A stretch of 64,000 bases of DNA from Cyclobacteriaceae bacterium (lineage in GTDB: Bacteria; Bacteroidota; Bacteroidia; Cytophagales; Cyclobacteriaceae), in assembly GCA_020832305.1 (NCBI GenBank), contig JAFIEV010000050.1, forward strand, positions 62,001-126,000, in the 5' to 3' direction. Positions 19,000-27,108 of this stretch are shown here, one piece after another (the stretch's first letter is position 1; every line of letters begins with the position of its first letter). The notes under the pieces were generated by a model. It saw only the letters and a list, made by a program, of their open reading frames with translations, did not search any database and was not told the origin of the DNA. A program made the position numbers and the translations under genes.

Positions 19000-19731
19000 T
19001 CAGGGTAGGGATTCCAGCAGTTCAGCCGCCTTCGACGCGTAGCTGGAAGTACCCGAAGACAGCTTTTTCAGTTCATTCTCAGCTTCTCCGGTTTTCCCAA
19101 GTTGAATATAACATAAAGAAAGATACCACTGCGCCTGATGTCTGAATATTTTTCCATTTTCAGTAATTTCTTTATAAAGCGGCAAGGCTTTTTCCGCTTC
19201 ATGCCCGGCCTGCCACGCTGAGGCTAAATAGAATTGCACTATTTCCTTCTTTTCTTCATCAACTTGAAGTTTTTGCAAAGATTCAGCCGCCATGAGGTAG
19301 TTCCCTGTTTCATACATTTGCAAGGCATCTTGTAAAGCATCCGGTTCATTGGCGCCTGATCGCATTATGGCCTGATCGAGTACCGGATAGGGCTGGTACC
19401 ATACGTTGAGGTCAGGCTCGTTATTATAAAACAAAAATAAAAGCCCCCCGGCCAGCAGCAAAACGATAGTAGCGGCGATACCGTAGGTCCTCCACGAAAT
19501 AATTTTTACTACATCTTTTTTCTCACAGGTCTTTTCGATGGACTGCAGTCTGCTTTTGAGTTCGCGCCTTCCGCTCATGGATATGCCCTGAAAAAGCACT
19601 TGCAATTGTTCTGCCTCTCTGGCCAGCCGTTGATCTTCCTGAAGCATTTCTTCCATTTGCCGATGTTCTTCCGTATCCAGCCTGCCCATCAGATAATCTT
19701 CCAGTCTCTGATATTCCTCGTTTTCTTTCAT
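19000..19731 (-). CDS. TPR-containing, membrane-anchored anti-sigma-like protein
   Basis: 243 residues. The N-terminal 70 residues (EEYQRLEDYLMGRLDTEEHRQ, then a leucine-rich amphipathic helix) look like a zinc-free anti-sigma domain; a membrane helix follows at about 84-103 (GIAATIVLLLAGGLLFLFYN), then a periplasmic region with two or three TPR-like repeats (YETGNYLMAAESLQKL, HEAEKALPLYKEIT, IQLGKTGEAENELKKL). This is the usual partner of ECF sigma factors in Bacteroidota CHAT/TPR loci: the head holds the sigma factor and the TPR tail receives the signal. It follows the sigma gene by 17 nt. Confidence 0.82.
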   Translation of the reverse strand: MKENEEYQRLEDYLMGRLDTEEHRQMEEMLQEDQRLAREAEQLQVLFQGISMSGRRELKSRLQSIEKTCEKKDVVKIISWRTYGIAATIVLLLAGGLLFLFYNNEPDLNVWYQPYPVLDQAIMRSGANEPDALQDALQMYETGNYLMAAESLQKLQVDEEKKEIVQFYLASAWQAGHEAEKALPLYKEITENGKIFRHQAQWYLSLCYIQLGKTGEAENELKKLSSGTSSYASKAAELLESLP

Positions 19732-19748
19732 CAGCTTTCTCTGTTTAG

Positions 19749-20294
19749 CTAAGCGGGAATTAATACTTTTTTAAGCCTTTGCATACACTTATACTTCATG
19801 TTTTTCGCTGTATCGCTATTGTTATAGCCCAGGCTGCGCGCTATTTCTTCCACTGAACGCCGTTGATAATAATATTGATGCAATATCTGCCGGCAGGGAT
19901 CTCCCAAACCGGATAGTGCACTTTCCACCAGCTGAATTTTTTCCTCTTGCTGCTCATGCTGCCAATTGTATTCCATAAATGACATATCCTCAAGCATCGT
20001 CTCCTCAATTTCATTATGACGCAATTCCCATTTGTGCTTTTTTAACAATATATTTTTGCCAATAGCAAACAAATAGGTTTTTAAAGTGCTATTCAATGTG
20101 TCGATTCTGCCAGCTATAACGCTTTCATAGAAAATCACCACACAATCCTGCCATATATCTATGGCCGTTTGCTGATCTGCTTTGAATTCTCTGAGCGCCC
20201 AGGCAACGAATTCACGCCGGTAGTTTGTGTACAAAGCATCCAACAGCTTATCATTTCCTTGCAGTATGCCTTCAATTACTTCACGGGCATCCAT
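19749..20294 (-). CDS. ECF-type RNA polymerase sigma factor
   Basis: 181 residues. Region 2 lies at about 10-85 (LYTNYRREFVAWAL, then a DIWQDCVVIFYESV -10-recognition helix), and region 4 at about 125-178 (GDPCRQILHQYYYQRRSVEEIARSLGYNNSDTAKNMKYKC), with a helix-turn-helix that should read the -35 element. It is the first gene of an operon with the membrane TPR protein and the 46-residue peptide. Such sigma factors respond to envelope signals passed on by the partner. Targets cannot be read from the window. Confidence 0.9.
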   Translation of the reverse strand: MDAREVIEGILQGNDKLLDALYTNYRREFVAWALREFKADQQTAIDIWQDCVVIFYESVIAGRIDTLNSTLKTYLFAIGKNILLKKHKWELRHNEIEETMLEDMSFMEYNWQHEQQEEKIQLVESALSGLGDPCRQILHQYYYQRRSVEEIARSLGYNNSDTAKNMKYKCMQRLKKVLIPA

Positions 20295-20413
20295 GCATAC
20301 TTAGTATTTAATGTTCTCATAGGTAACCCAATTCCTCGGATTTTTTTATTCTGTTGAATGAAATATCGCATGCTTGCACATTTAGTTGGCACCATATTGC
20401 AATTGGCAATCTA

Positions 20414-21430
20414 TTATTCGGTTTCTACTACGGTATATAAAGTAATATCGATGCTTTTGCCCCTCAGGCCAATTTTACCTATTTCTTTTTCGATATAACG
20501 GGGCCTGAGCGGCAATTCTTTTATCAGGGTTTCACTGAGTAAAAGGTCTACGCTGTGGCTGTTGCACAACCCTTCAATTCTACTGGCTGTATTCAATACA
20601 TCTCCTGTATAGATGATTTCCTTTTTCAGCGTTCCGACCACACCAGTTGAAACCCGGCCATAATGCATTCCTGCTTTAAAAGAGGGACTCACCTGATATT
20701 TACTAAAGTAACCGGATGACAGGCTATGCATTGTTTTTTGTATGTCAAAAAAGCAATTGAGGCAGTTTGCATTATCTGTACCTTCTTCAAAAGACCAGCT
20801 TACTACTACTTCATCTCCAACATATTGATAAATCTGCCCCTTATTCTGCTCAACAGGCTTGGCAATATCGGCAAAAAAATCATTGAGCAATTGAAAATAC
20901 TTTACGTGCCCGAGTCTTTCAGCGATAGAGGTTGAAGATTTAATATCGAGAAACATAAAAATACGCGTCACTTCTGCATGTGAAAACTGGGTGAGGGCCG
21001 GTGGCTTTTCCTCTGCTGAAGTGTTATGTTGAGCAGGTGCAGGCGCCTGTGAAATAGCCGTATACATTGCATTGATCAATTTGGCATTATCCCAGGGTTT
21101 AACTATAAAGTCCAGAGCGCCTTCCTTCATGGCTTTTATGGCAAGGTCTATGTCACCATAGGCCGTCATCATTATAACGCGGGTTGCCGGCGATATTTGC
21201 TTAATGGTTGCTAATACCTGAAAACCTTCCTTACCACTCGTAGCCCCGGCTGAATAATTCATGTCGAGCAATGCCACATCAAACTGTACCTTTTTCAAAA
21301 GTGCCTGCAGATCATCGGGCGAAGTAAGGGCTGTTATATCTGAAAAATGCTTTTTGAGGATTAGTCTGGCTGCCAATAAAACATCCGGATCATCATCAAT
21401 TAACAATATTTTGGCATCATTTCCACTCAT
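20414..21430 (-). CDS. Response regulator fused to class III adenylate/guanylate cyclase
   Basis: 338 residues from the ATG at 21430 (a TTG three codons earlier is the alternative). The receiver domain (8-125) has the acidic pair IDDDPD and the phospho-acceptor Asp in VALLDMNYSAG, a conserved Thr/Ala in VIMMTAYGD and Lys in FIVKPWD. The class III cyclase domain (about 155-335) begins IFMFLDIKSST, with the first metal Asp in DIKSST, GDEVVVSW for the second, and the later substrate region HYGRVSTGVVGTLKKEIIYTGD-VLNTASRIE. It should make a cyclic nucleotide when phosphorylated by a histidine kinase; the two orphan kinases in this window are possible partners. It is a single-gene unit. Confidence 0.93.
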   Translation of the reverse strand: MSGNDAKILLIDDDPDVLLAARLILKKHFSDITALTSPDDLQALLKKVQFDVALLDMNYSAGATSGKEGFQVLATIKQISPATRVIMMTAYGDIDLAIKAMKEGALDFIVKPWDNAKLINAMYTAISQAPAPAQHNTSAEEKPPALTQFSHAEVTRIFMFLDIKSSTSIAERLGHVKYFQLLNDFFADIAKPVEQNKGQIYQYVGDEVVVSWSFEEGTDNANCLNCFFDIQKTMHSLSSGYFSKYQVSPSFKAGMHYGRVSTGVVGTLKKEIIYTGDVLNTASRIEGLCNSHSVDLLLSETLIKELPLRPRYIEKEIGKIGLRGKSIDITLYTVVETE

Positions 21431-22126
21431 GGTATGCAAAAAGCCGATTATGAATTGCTAATTTCAGTAATAGACCGGAATTTAAAAAAAAAATCCGGCA
21501 TGGATCAGGATATTTTCTGCAATTCATTAATCAGGTGAAAGTATTATCAAAGTTGATTTGTGTTTTGATGCTCTGACTCAAATAAAAATTATAAAGTGCA
21601 AAGTCAAACGAAAAATAATCATAGGATACTTACCTTGCTATTTTTGTAGCCACCTTGCATCCCTAAAGGTCAGGCAATTAAAAAAAGCCTTTTAATAGGC
21701 TGGACATCCTTACAACCAATGATTGATGGAACCGCTCCAACAATCCAATCATAGGTTTAAAAGTACCCAAGAAGAATGTTATAGCTTTCAGGATGTATAC
21801 GGTTTTACAGGAGTTTTTATGAATAACCAACGATTAGAATACTTTTGGCATATAAGTTTATTTTGAAATCATGTTGTCAATATTTTTTCTAAATGATGGA
21901 TTCGATCTCTGGGCTTAATTGTGGCCATGCACCACAATAATGAGTATGACCGTTCGTCTTTTGTTCTTATAACCTTCCTGCAATAGGCTTTAATGGTAAA
22001 ATCTTACAAAAACCTCATCAAATCAAAATATTGAAAATCAACCGTTTTGTGATTTTTACATGCTACCGTTAACGCTTTTGTACCTGTTTGTCGCATATAA
22101 GTAAAAGACAGACAAAATATACATAT
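21431..22126. other. Long intergenic region upstream of the cytolysin-like gene
   Basis: 696 nt. It holds a minus-strand terminator at 21677-21701, a TATTTTTG element at 21639-21646 (plus) without a -33 partner, and a possible 46-codon frame at 21726-21866 (plus; starts MEPLQQSNHRF) that I do not recognise. The terminator on the minus strand has no obvious gene upstream of it, which leaves room for a small RNA between about 21700 and 22080. No perfect promoter was found for the cytolysin-like gene. Confidence 0.5.
21677..21701 (-). terminator. Orphan intrinsic terminator on the minus strand
   Basis: On the minus strand AGCCT-ATTAAA-AGGCT forms a 5-bp stem followed by a run of seven T. The nearest upstream minus-strand gene would have to lie in 21702-22100, where no protein gene is visible. 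Confidence 0.45.
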
Positions 22127-23656
22127 ATGAAAAACTGGATACAAACCAAGTGTAAAGAATCAGGCATTTTGATGGCATTAATTATAATGTTTTCCTGTAA
22201 TCCGGGTGAAACGCCCGAACCAATAACCTTTTCACCTGATGCTGAAGGCATAGGCAATTATCTGAATAACATGGCAGATGATGTTGAGAATTTATTGAAT
22301 GTACAAAATATTTCCGGATCCTCACAAAGGACTTTATCAGGAACTAACACTAATAGCTCCAATTTCAATGGTGGTATTACTGTATGTAAAACACAGTCCT
22401 ATAACCTTAAGAATAATTTTGAGAATGTAGCCATATTACGACCTACCAACGGTATTATTTATCCCGGGGCTATTGTTATAGCTGATAAAGCTACTCTGGG
22501 CGGGTTACCAACACCAACGGGTATAGAACGAGCTCCTGTAAGCCTGCGATTAGACTTGCCCGGTATTGGCGAAAAAGGAAATATTTTGGTTGAAAAGCCC
22601 AGCAACACCTCTGTAAAGGCTAAAATTGATGAAGCTTTGGAATGGTGGAATGCTAATTCCTACCAGGATGGATACGTAAATGCCTCTAATTCATCGTATA
22701 CAGCTAGCACATCATACAGTTACCGACAACTCAGCATGGATGTTGGGCTTAATGTTGAATGGGCTACAGGGGATGTTGCTGCACAATTCAATTACACTTC
22801 TACAAAAACCCAAAGAGTGGCTATGATGGTTTTTAAACAGGTATTTTATACCATCACCATGGACCCTCCTTCCAATCCCGGAATCGTATTTGGTCCCAAT
22901 GTAAGCCTTACAGATGTTGAAAAAACATTTAACTCTAATTCACCCCCGGCTTATGTACAGTCGGTAAGTTACGGCAGAATAATTATGTTCAGAATGATTA
23001 CTACTTCATCTGCAACAGACATTGAACTTGAAGCCACGCTCAAATATGCCACAGGATTAACAACAGCTACAGGGAATATTGAAACCAAATACAAGCAAGT
23101 ACTTCAAAATTCCAATATCAATGTCATAACTATCGGAGGCAATGCTTCTGTGGCCTCCAGGGCAGTTGAAGAAAAAACCATTGAAGGCTTTAACAGCATA
23201 ATAACCGGAGATAATGCCGTTTATTCAAGAGAAAATCCTGGTGTTCCTATTTCCTATAAATTGCATTATCTGAAGGATAATACGACTGCCAAATTAGGTT
23301 ACACAACTGAATATCAAATAGAAAGCTGCGAAGAAAATTTACACCCGGCAAGGGAGGTATCGCTTAACAATAAAAACGGTCTTTTAGGCCCTACCATGCG
23401 TTTTACCATTACTTACAAAGTATCGGAAAAAGGAAAAGAGGTCAGTAAATCAATTGGAAGTGGTGAAATAAGAACCAATACAAAGACAGTTAAAACAATT
23501 CCTGCCGGTGCTTACGGAATCAGGCTTACCACCGAATACAAAGATGGCTTCGTTTGGAAATTTTTGGGGGACAGAACTTTCTCAAGACCCACAAAAGTTT
23601 GTATGGAATCAAACGCGACCCTCACTCAAGTCACATTGAAATATATATCTTGTTGA
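22127..23656 (+). CDS. Cholesterol-dependent-cytolysin-like (thiol-activated-cytolysin family) lipoprotein
   Basis: 509 residues from the ATG at 22127, chosen because it gives a lipoprotein signal (lipobox MFSC, Cys24). The body aligns by eye to pneumolysin-type pore formers: ALEWWNANSY, MVFKQVFYTITMD, PPSNPGIVFGPNVSLTDVEK, YVQSVSYGRIIMFRM, the hinge-like Gly pair in VITIGGNASV, and NPGVPISYKLHYLKDNTTAKL. The domain-4 tryptophan-rich undecapeptide of true cytolysins (ECTGLAWEWWR) is replaced by EYKDGFVWKFLGD, without Cys, so cholesterol binding and thiol activation are unlikely. It resembles the bacterial CDC-like proteins known from other Bacteroidota, which form pores with a protease-activated partner. 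No partner gene is adjacent. It converges on the sigma/kinase operon (19 nt apart). Confidence 0.88.
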   Translation: MKNWIQTKCKESGILMALIIMFSCNPGETPEPITFSPDAEGIGNYLNNMADDVENLLNVQNISGSSQRTLSGTNTNSSNFNGGITVCKTQSYNLKNNFENVAILRPTNGIIYPGAIVIADKATLGGLPTPTGIERAPVSLRLDLPGIGEKGNILVEKPSNTSVKAKIDEALEWWNANSYQDGYVNASNSSYTASTSYSYRQLSMDVGLNVEWATGDVAAQFNYTSTKTQRVAMMVFKQVFYTITMDPPSNPGIVFGPNVSLTDVEKTFNSNSPPAYVQSVSYGRIIMFRMITTSSATDIELEATLKYATGLTTATGNIETKYKQVLQNSNINVITIGGNASVASRAVEEKTIEGFNSIITGDNAVYSRENPGVPISYKLHYLKDNTTAKLGYTTEYQIESCEENLHPAREVSLNNKNGLLGPTMRFTITYKVSEKGKEVSKSIGSGEIRTNTKTVKTIPAGAYGIRLTTEYKDGFVWKFLGDRTFSRPTKVCMESNATLTQVTLKYISC

Positions 23657-23675
23657 GCATACATTAAATTCATTT

Positions 23676-26261
23676 TCATCTATTGAAGGAAGCAACTTTC
23701 CCTTGATTTTTTAAAAGTGAATAAGTCTGACTTATGGTCTCTGCCAGGGATGCCAGTGCTGATGAATCAGAAAGCTCTGCAGATTGAAGGCCTCTGTAAG
23801 CGAGCTCATAAAAAACAATCGATTCTGAATAATTACCATTTTTCATAAGACAATCACCTAAGGCCATTTGGCTTTGGGTGACAAGTCTGTGATGTTCTGG
23901 ATAGAAACTGCTGCATAAGCGTAAAGAATTCCTGAAATAGTTTTCGGCTTCATCAAACCTATTCTCTGCCATAGCAATTTTGCCTAAACCCATAAAGGTT
24001 GATGCTCTTCTTACATCATCATCACCGGAATACTTATTAAAAAGACTATCCGCAATCATAAAATAGAATTTAGCATTGGCTAAGTCTTTATTTTGAAGAT
24101 AGGCATTCGCCAGACTACTGCACAGGGCTCTGTAATAAGTATGCGATTTACCCATCAACGAATCCACTACTGATATTGATTCTTTGTAGATGGGGATGGC
24201 CATTTCAGGTTTGTTGAATTTCGAATAATTTCGCGCCAAATTTGACATACTCGCCATTGTTTCCAGGTGATAAACACCTAAAATTGCCTTTCTCTGTTCA
24301 TAGGCATCAATGATATATGCCAATGCCAATGAATCTTCTCCTTTTTCCTGGTAGAGACTTCCTAAATGATTACAGGTGTAGGCTATTTCAAGATGCGGTT
24401 CTTTGTATAAATTTCTTTTGAGTTCAAGCGCTTCTAAAAGCATGTTTTCAGCCTGTTGATAATTTCCTCTTTTCCTCTCATTGGTACCGATCATGTGGGT
24501 AATTTGCGCAATGTCGGAATGTGGCTTGGCATGGTATTCTTTATATATACTGTAACTCAATCTGAAAACAGAATCGGCCTGATCAAAATAACCCTGATCA
24601 TAATAAGTATTACCCAATTCATGAAGTGCTGAGGCCATAAAAAGCCCTTTGTGAAGCCCAGCATCCTGAAGTCTGCGTACGGCTAAAGCAGAAAAATAGC
24701 CCGCTGAATCAATATCGCCTTTATAGTAATAAACCGATGCTATTTGAATCTCATTATCCGACAATATCTCAGGAGACCCTGAAAGCTCACGCAGGTTAAT
24801 GGTATATGCTTTTTTGGCAAGTGCCAGTGCTTCATTATAACGACCAAGATTCAGATAGACCGGAGAAATAACCGATAGCATTTCTGCATACATCAAGGGT
24901 TCTTCACCCAGATTTTTTTCCAAATTCACAAGACCCTGATCCAGAAGTTGTACAGCTGTAATGGTGTCTACACCCCCTACATTTGGGTCAGCGGCTGAAA
25001 AAACATCTGTAAGTAATGAATTGATCTGTTTGGCTTTTCTGGCCTCCGATTGTGCTATATTTCGCTCGTTTTTTAATTGAGATGTATAATACATCGCCAT
25101 AGACATTAACATCAACAAAGCCATTACCACTGGCACAACCACATTTCTATTTCTCAAAACGTACTTTTTAAAAGTATAATGCCAGGTTTTGTTTTTTGCT
25201 GAAACGGTATGATGGCTTAGATGATCTTTAATATCTCTTATCAATTCATCTACTGTATGGTACCTTTCATCTGGTTCCTTTTTTGTCGCTTTGTCAAATA
25301 TGGCTTTTAAATCATTCTGAAATGGAGTACTTCGATAATTAGCCACAAGTGCAAAATCTTTTTTCTTTCCATGAATAACTGCTTCTTTAAGAAGGGGGAA
25401 GTCAGTAAAAAACGCTGAAAAAGGATGTGTTCCTGTCAATAATTCACCAAAAACTATGCCCAGGGCATAAATATCCGCCTTGGTATTAGAACCTTCCTTT
25501 AAAACCTGTTCAGGTGCTGCATACGCAAGTGTAAAATTGCCGGCATTAAAAGCATTGGAATCTTCGGTTATTTTCGACACTCCAAAATCAAGCAGTTTAA
25601 TATGGCCTTCCTGATTGACAATGATATTCTGTGGTTTAATATCGAGATGAGCAATCATAGAAATATGCGCATATCGCACCGCCTCACAAACCTGTAAAAA
25701 AAGTTCAATTCGTTTATTTAAACCAAAATTATGTATTGAGCAATGTTCCAAAAGCGTTTCCCCATTCACCCATTCCATAACCATATAGGGTCGCTGATCC
25801 TGGGCAAAACCCGCATCATACAGGCGTGCAATATTTGGGTGATTCAAAGAAGCCAGAATCTGTCGCTCTCTTTTAAAAAATTCTATATAAGAATCATCAT
25901 ACTGTACAGTCTTCATCAGCTTTATGGCTACCACCTGATGAAATTGTCCATCTGCTCGATCCGCCTTAAAAACCGTACCCATAGCACCGTGACCAATAAC
26001 CGATTGAATTCGAAAAGCACCTAATTTTGTGCCGATAAGATGGGTGTCACTATCAATTAATTGCAATAAACTGGCTGGTGTTTTCTTAAATATAGTGTGG
26101 GCATTCTTATCAGCCTGCAACAATTCGACCAGTATAGTATACAATGTCTCATTATTCTTTTGGATTACGAACAACTTATCTTCTTGTTCATTTTGATTCA
26201 GATCGACCAAATCATGAAAAAGCGTAGCAGCTTCATCCCATATTTTCCGTTTGAGAAGCAT
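23676..26261 (-). CDS. Ser/Thr protein kinase with TPR-containing exported C-terminus
   Basis: 861 residues. The kinase domain (about 75-345) has a Gly loop GHGAMGTVFKA, the VAIKLM lysine, a catalytic loop HLDIKPQN and DFGVSK. The usual HRD arginine is Leu (HLD), so it is a non-RD kinase, but the catalytic Asp, Lys and Asn are kept. A single membrane helix at about 373-395 (VVMALLMLMSMAMYY) follows and then roughly ten TPRs to the end, some of the kinesin-light-chain type (LEIAYTCNHLGSLYQEKGE). It is the second gene after the sigma factor, 5 nt apart, a pairing common in Bacteroidota; the kinase may phosphorylate the sigma factor or an anti-sigma partner. Confidence 0.93.
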   Translation of the reverse strand: MLLKRKIWDEAATLFHDLVDLNQNEQEDKLFVIQKNNETLYTILVELLQADKNAHTIFKKTPASLLQLIDSDTHLIGTKLGAFRIQSVIGHGAMGTVFKADRADGQFHQVVAIKLMKTVQYDDSYIEFFKRERQILASLNHPNIARLYDAGFAQDQRPYMVMEWVNGETLLEHCSIHNFGLNKRIELFLQVCEAVRYAHISMIAHLDIKPQNIIVNQEGHIKLLDFGVSKITEDSNAFNAGNFTLAYAAPEQVLKEGSNTKADIYALGIVFGELLTGTHPFSAFFTDFPLLKEAVIHGKKKDFALVANYRSTPFQNDLKAIFDKATKKEPDERYHTVDELIRDIKDHLSHHTVSAKNKTWHYTFKKYVLRNRNVVVPVVMALLMLMSMAMYYTSQLKNERNIAQSEARKAKQINSLLTDVFSAADPNVGGVDTITAVQLLDQGLVNLEKNLGEEPLMYAEMLSVISPVYLNLGRYNEALALAKKAYTINLRELSGSPEILSDNEIQIASVYYYKGDIDSAGYFSALAVRRLQDAGLHKGLFMASALHELGNTYYDQGYFDQADSVFRLSYSIYKEYHAKPHSDIAQITHMIGTNERKRGNYQQAENMLLEALELKRNLYKEPHLEIAYTCNHLGSLYQEKGEDSLALAYIIDAYEQRKAILGVYHLETMASMSNLARNYSKFNKPEMAIPIYKESISVVDSLMGKSHTYYRALCSSLANAYLQNKDLANAKFYFMIADSLFNKYSGDDDVRRASTFMGLGKIAMAENRFDEAENYFRNSLRLCSSFYPEHHRLVTQSQMALGDCLMKNGNYSESIVFYELAYRGLQSAELSDSSALASLAETISQTYSLLKNQGKVASFNR

Positions 26262-26266
26262 GGTAC

Positions 26267-26809
26267 CTACGTCTTCATTTCATTGCTGAGCCAGGCCTTG
26301 GCAAGTCTCCAATCTCTTCTCACGGTTTGTGGCGAAACCCCCAGCATTTTTGCAATTTCTTCATAAGTATATCCACCGAAAAAGTGAAATTCCACTACTC
26401 TGCAAAATCGGTTGTTTATCTTTTTTAACTGTATCAATGCATCATTTAACTCCAATATCTCTTCAGGGCTGGTATTAACCGCATGTTGTATGGATCCATA
26501 GGACAGAATCATTACATCTCTTCCACGTTTCAGTCTTGTTTTTTGCCGTGCATAATCTACAAGGAACCTTCGCATTACGATAGCCGCAATGGCAAGAAAA
26601 TGATCTCTGTTTTGAAAATCTATATTGGCAGAATCCATTTTTAAAAATGCCTCATGAACGAGTGCAGAGGTATCTAATGTATTGAGTTGGTTTTCAAATC
26701 TTAGCTTTTGATGTGCTAAAGCATAAAGCTCACGGTAATAAGCTGAAAACTCTGATCTGAATGATGAATTTCTGACGGAAGATTTTAAACCTTTTTCATG
26801 CAATTCCAT
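26267..26809 (-). CDS. ECF-subfamily sigma factor (kinase-associated type)
   Basis: 180 residues. Region 2 (about 15-95) contains LVHEAFLKM and the DHFLAIAAIVMRRFLVDYAR stretch that marks the sigma group linked to Ser/Thr kinases; region 4 (about 115-175) contains YTYEEIAKMLGVSPQTVRRDW, a helix-turn-helix. First gene of a two-gene operon with the TPR kinase. No anti-sigma gene is present, so control is probably through the kinase. Confidence 0.92.
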   Translation of the reverse strand: MELHEKGLKSSVRNSSFRSEFSAYYRELYALAHQKLRFENQLNTLDTSALVHEAFLKMDSANIDFQNRDHFLAIAAIVMRRFLVDYARQKTRLKRGRDVMILSYGSIQHAVNTSPEEILELNDALIQLKKINNRFCRVVEFHFFGGYTYEEIAKMLGVSPQTVRRDWRLAKAWLSNEMKT

Positions 26810-27108
26810 AATTGGGTAGTATTCAATTATTTGACAATATACATTTTAATATCTGAAAAGCAAACAGCTAATAAACCATATCCTGCGCCATTTAACGCAA
26901 TTTTATTTTTTTACGAATGTAAAAGTTCCCTTTTCAGCTTTTCTGAAATTTAATAAGGGTTGGAATGAATTAAAACCGCATGAGCAATGCGTATAATTTG
27001 ATGATTTTTTGACGCTAATCGGAAAGATGTACATCTATGCTTCCCTGAAAACCATGGATATGCCCATTGAATTTAAAAAATAATGTCATTAAATAAATGT
27101 TAACGCTG
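26810..27108. other. Intergenic region upstream of the sigma/kinase operon
   Basis: 299 nt, AT-rich, between the sigma factor start and the end of priA. I found no gene, no terminator for priA with a clear T-run and no consensus promoter. Confidence 0.4.

Noticed and set aside
21726-21866. 46-codon frame on the plus strand upstream of the cytolysin-like gene
   Set aside because: No recognised similarity, no ribosome or promoter support, and composition typical of intergenic DNA; it is mentioned only in the intergenic entry.
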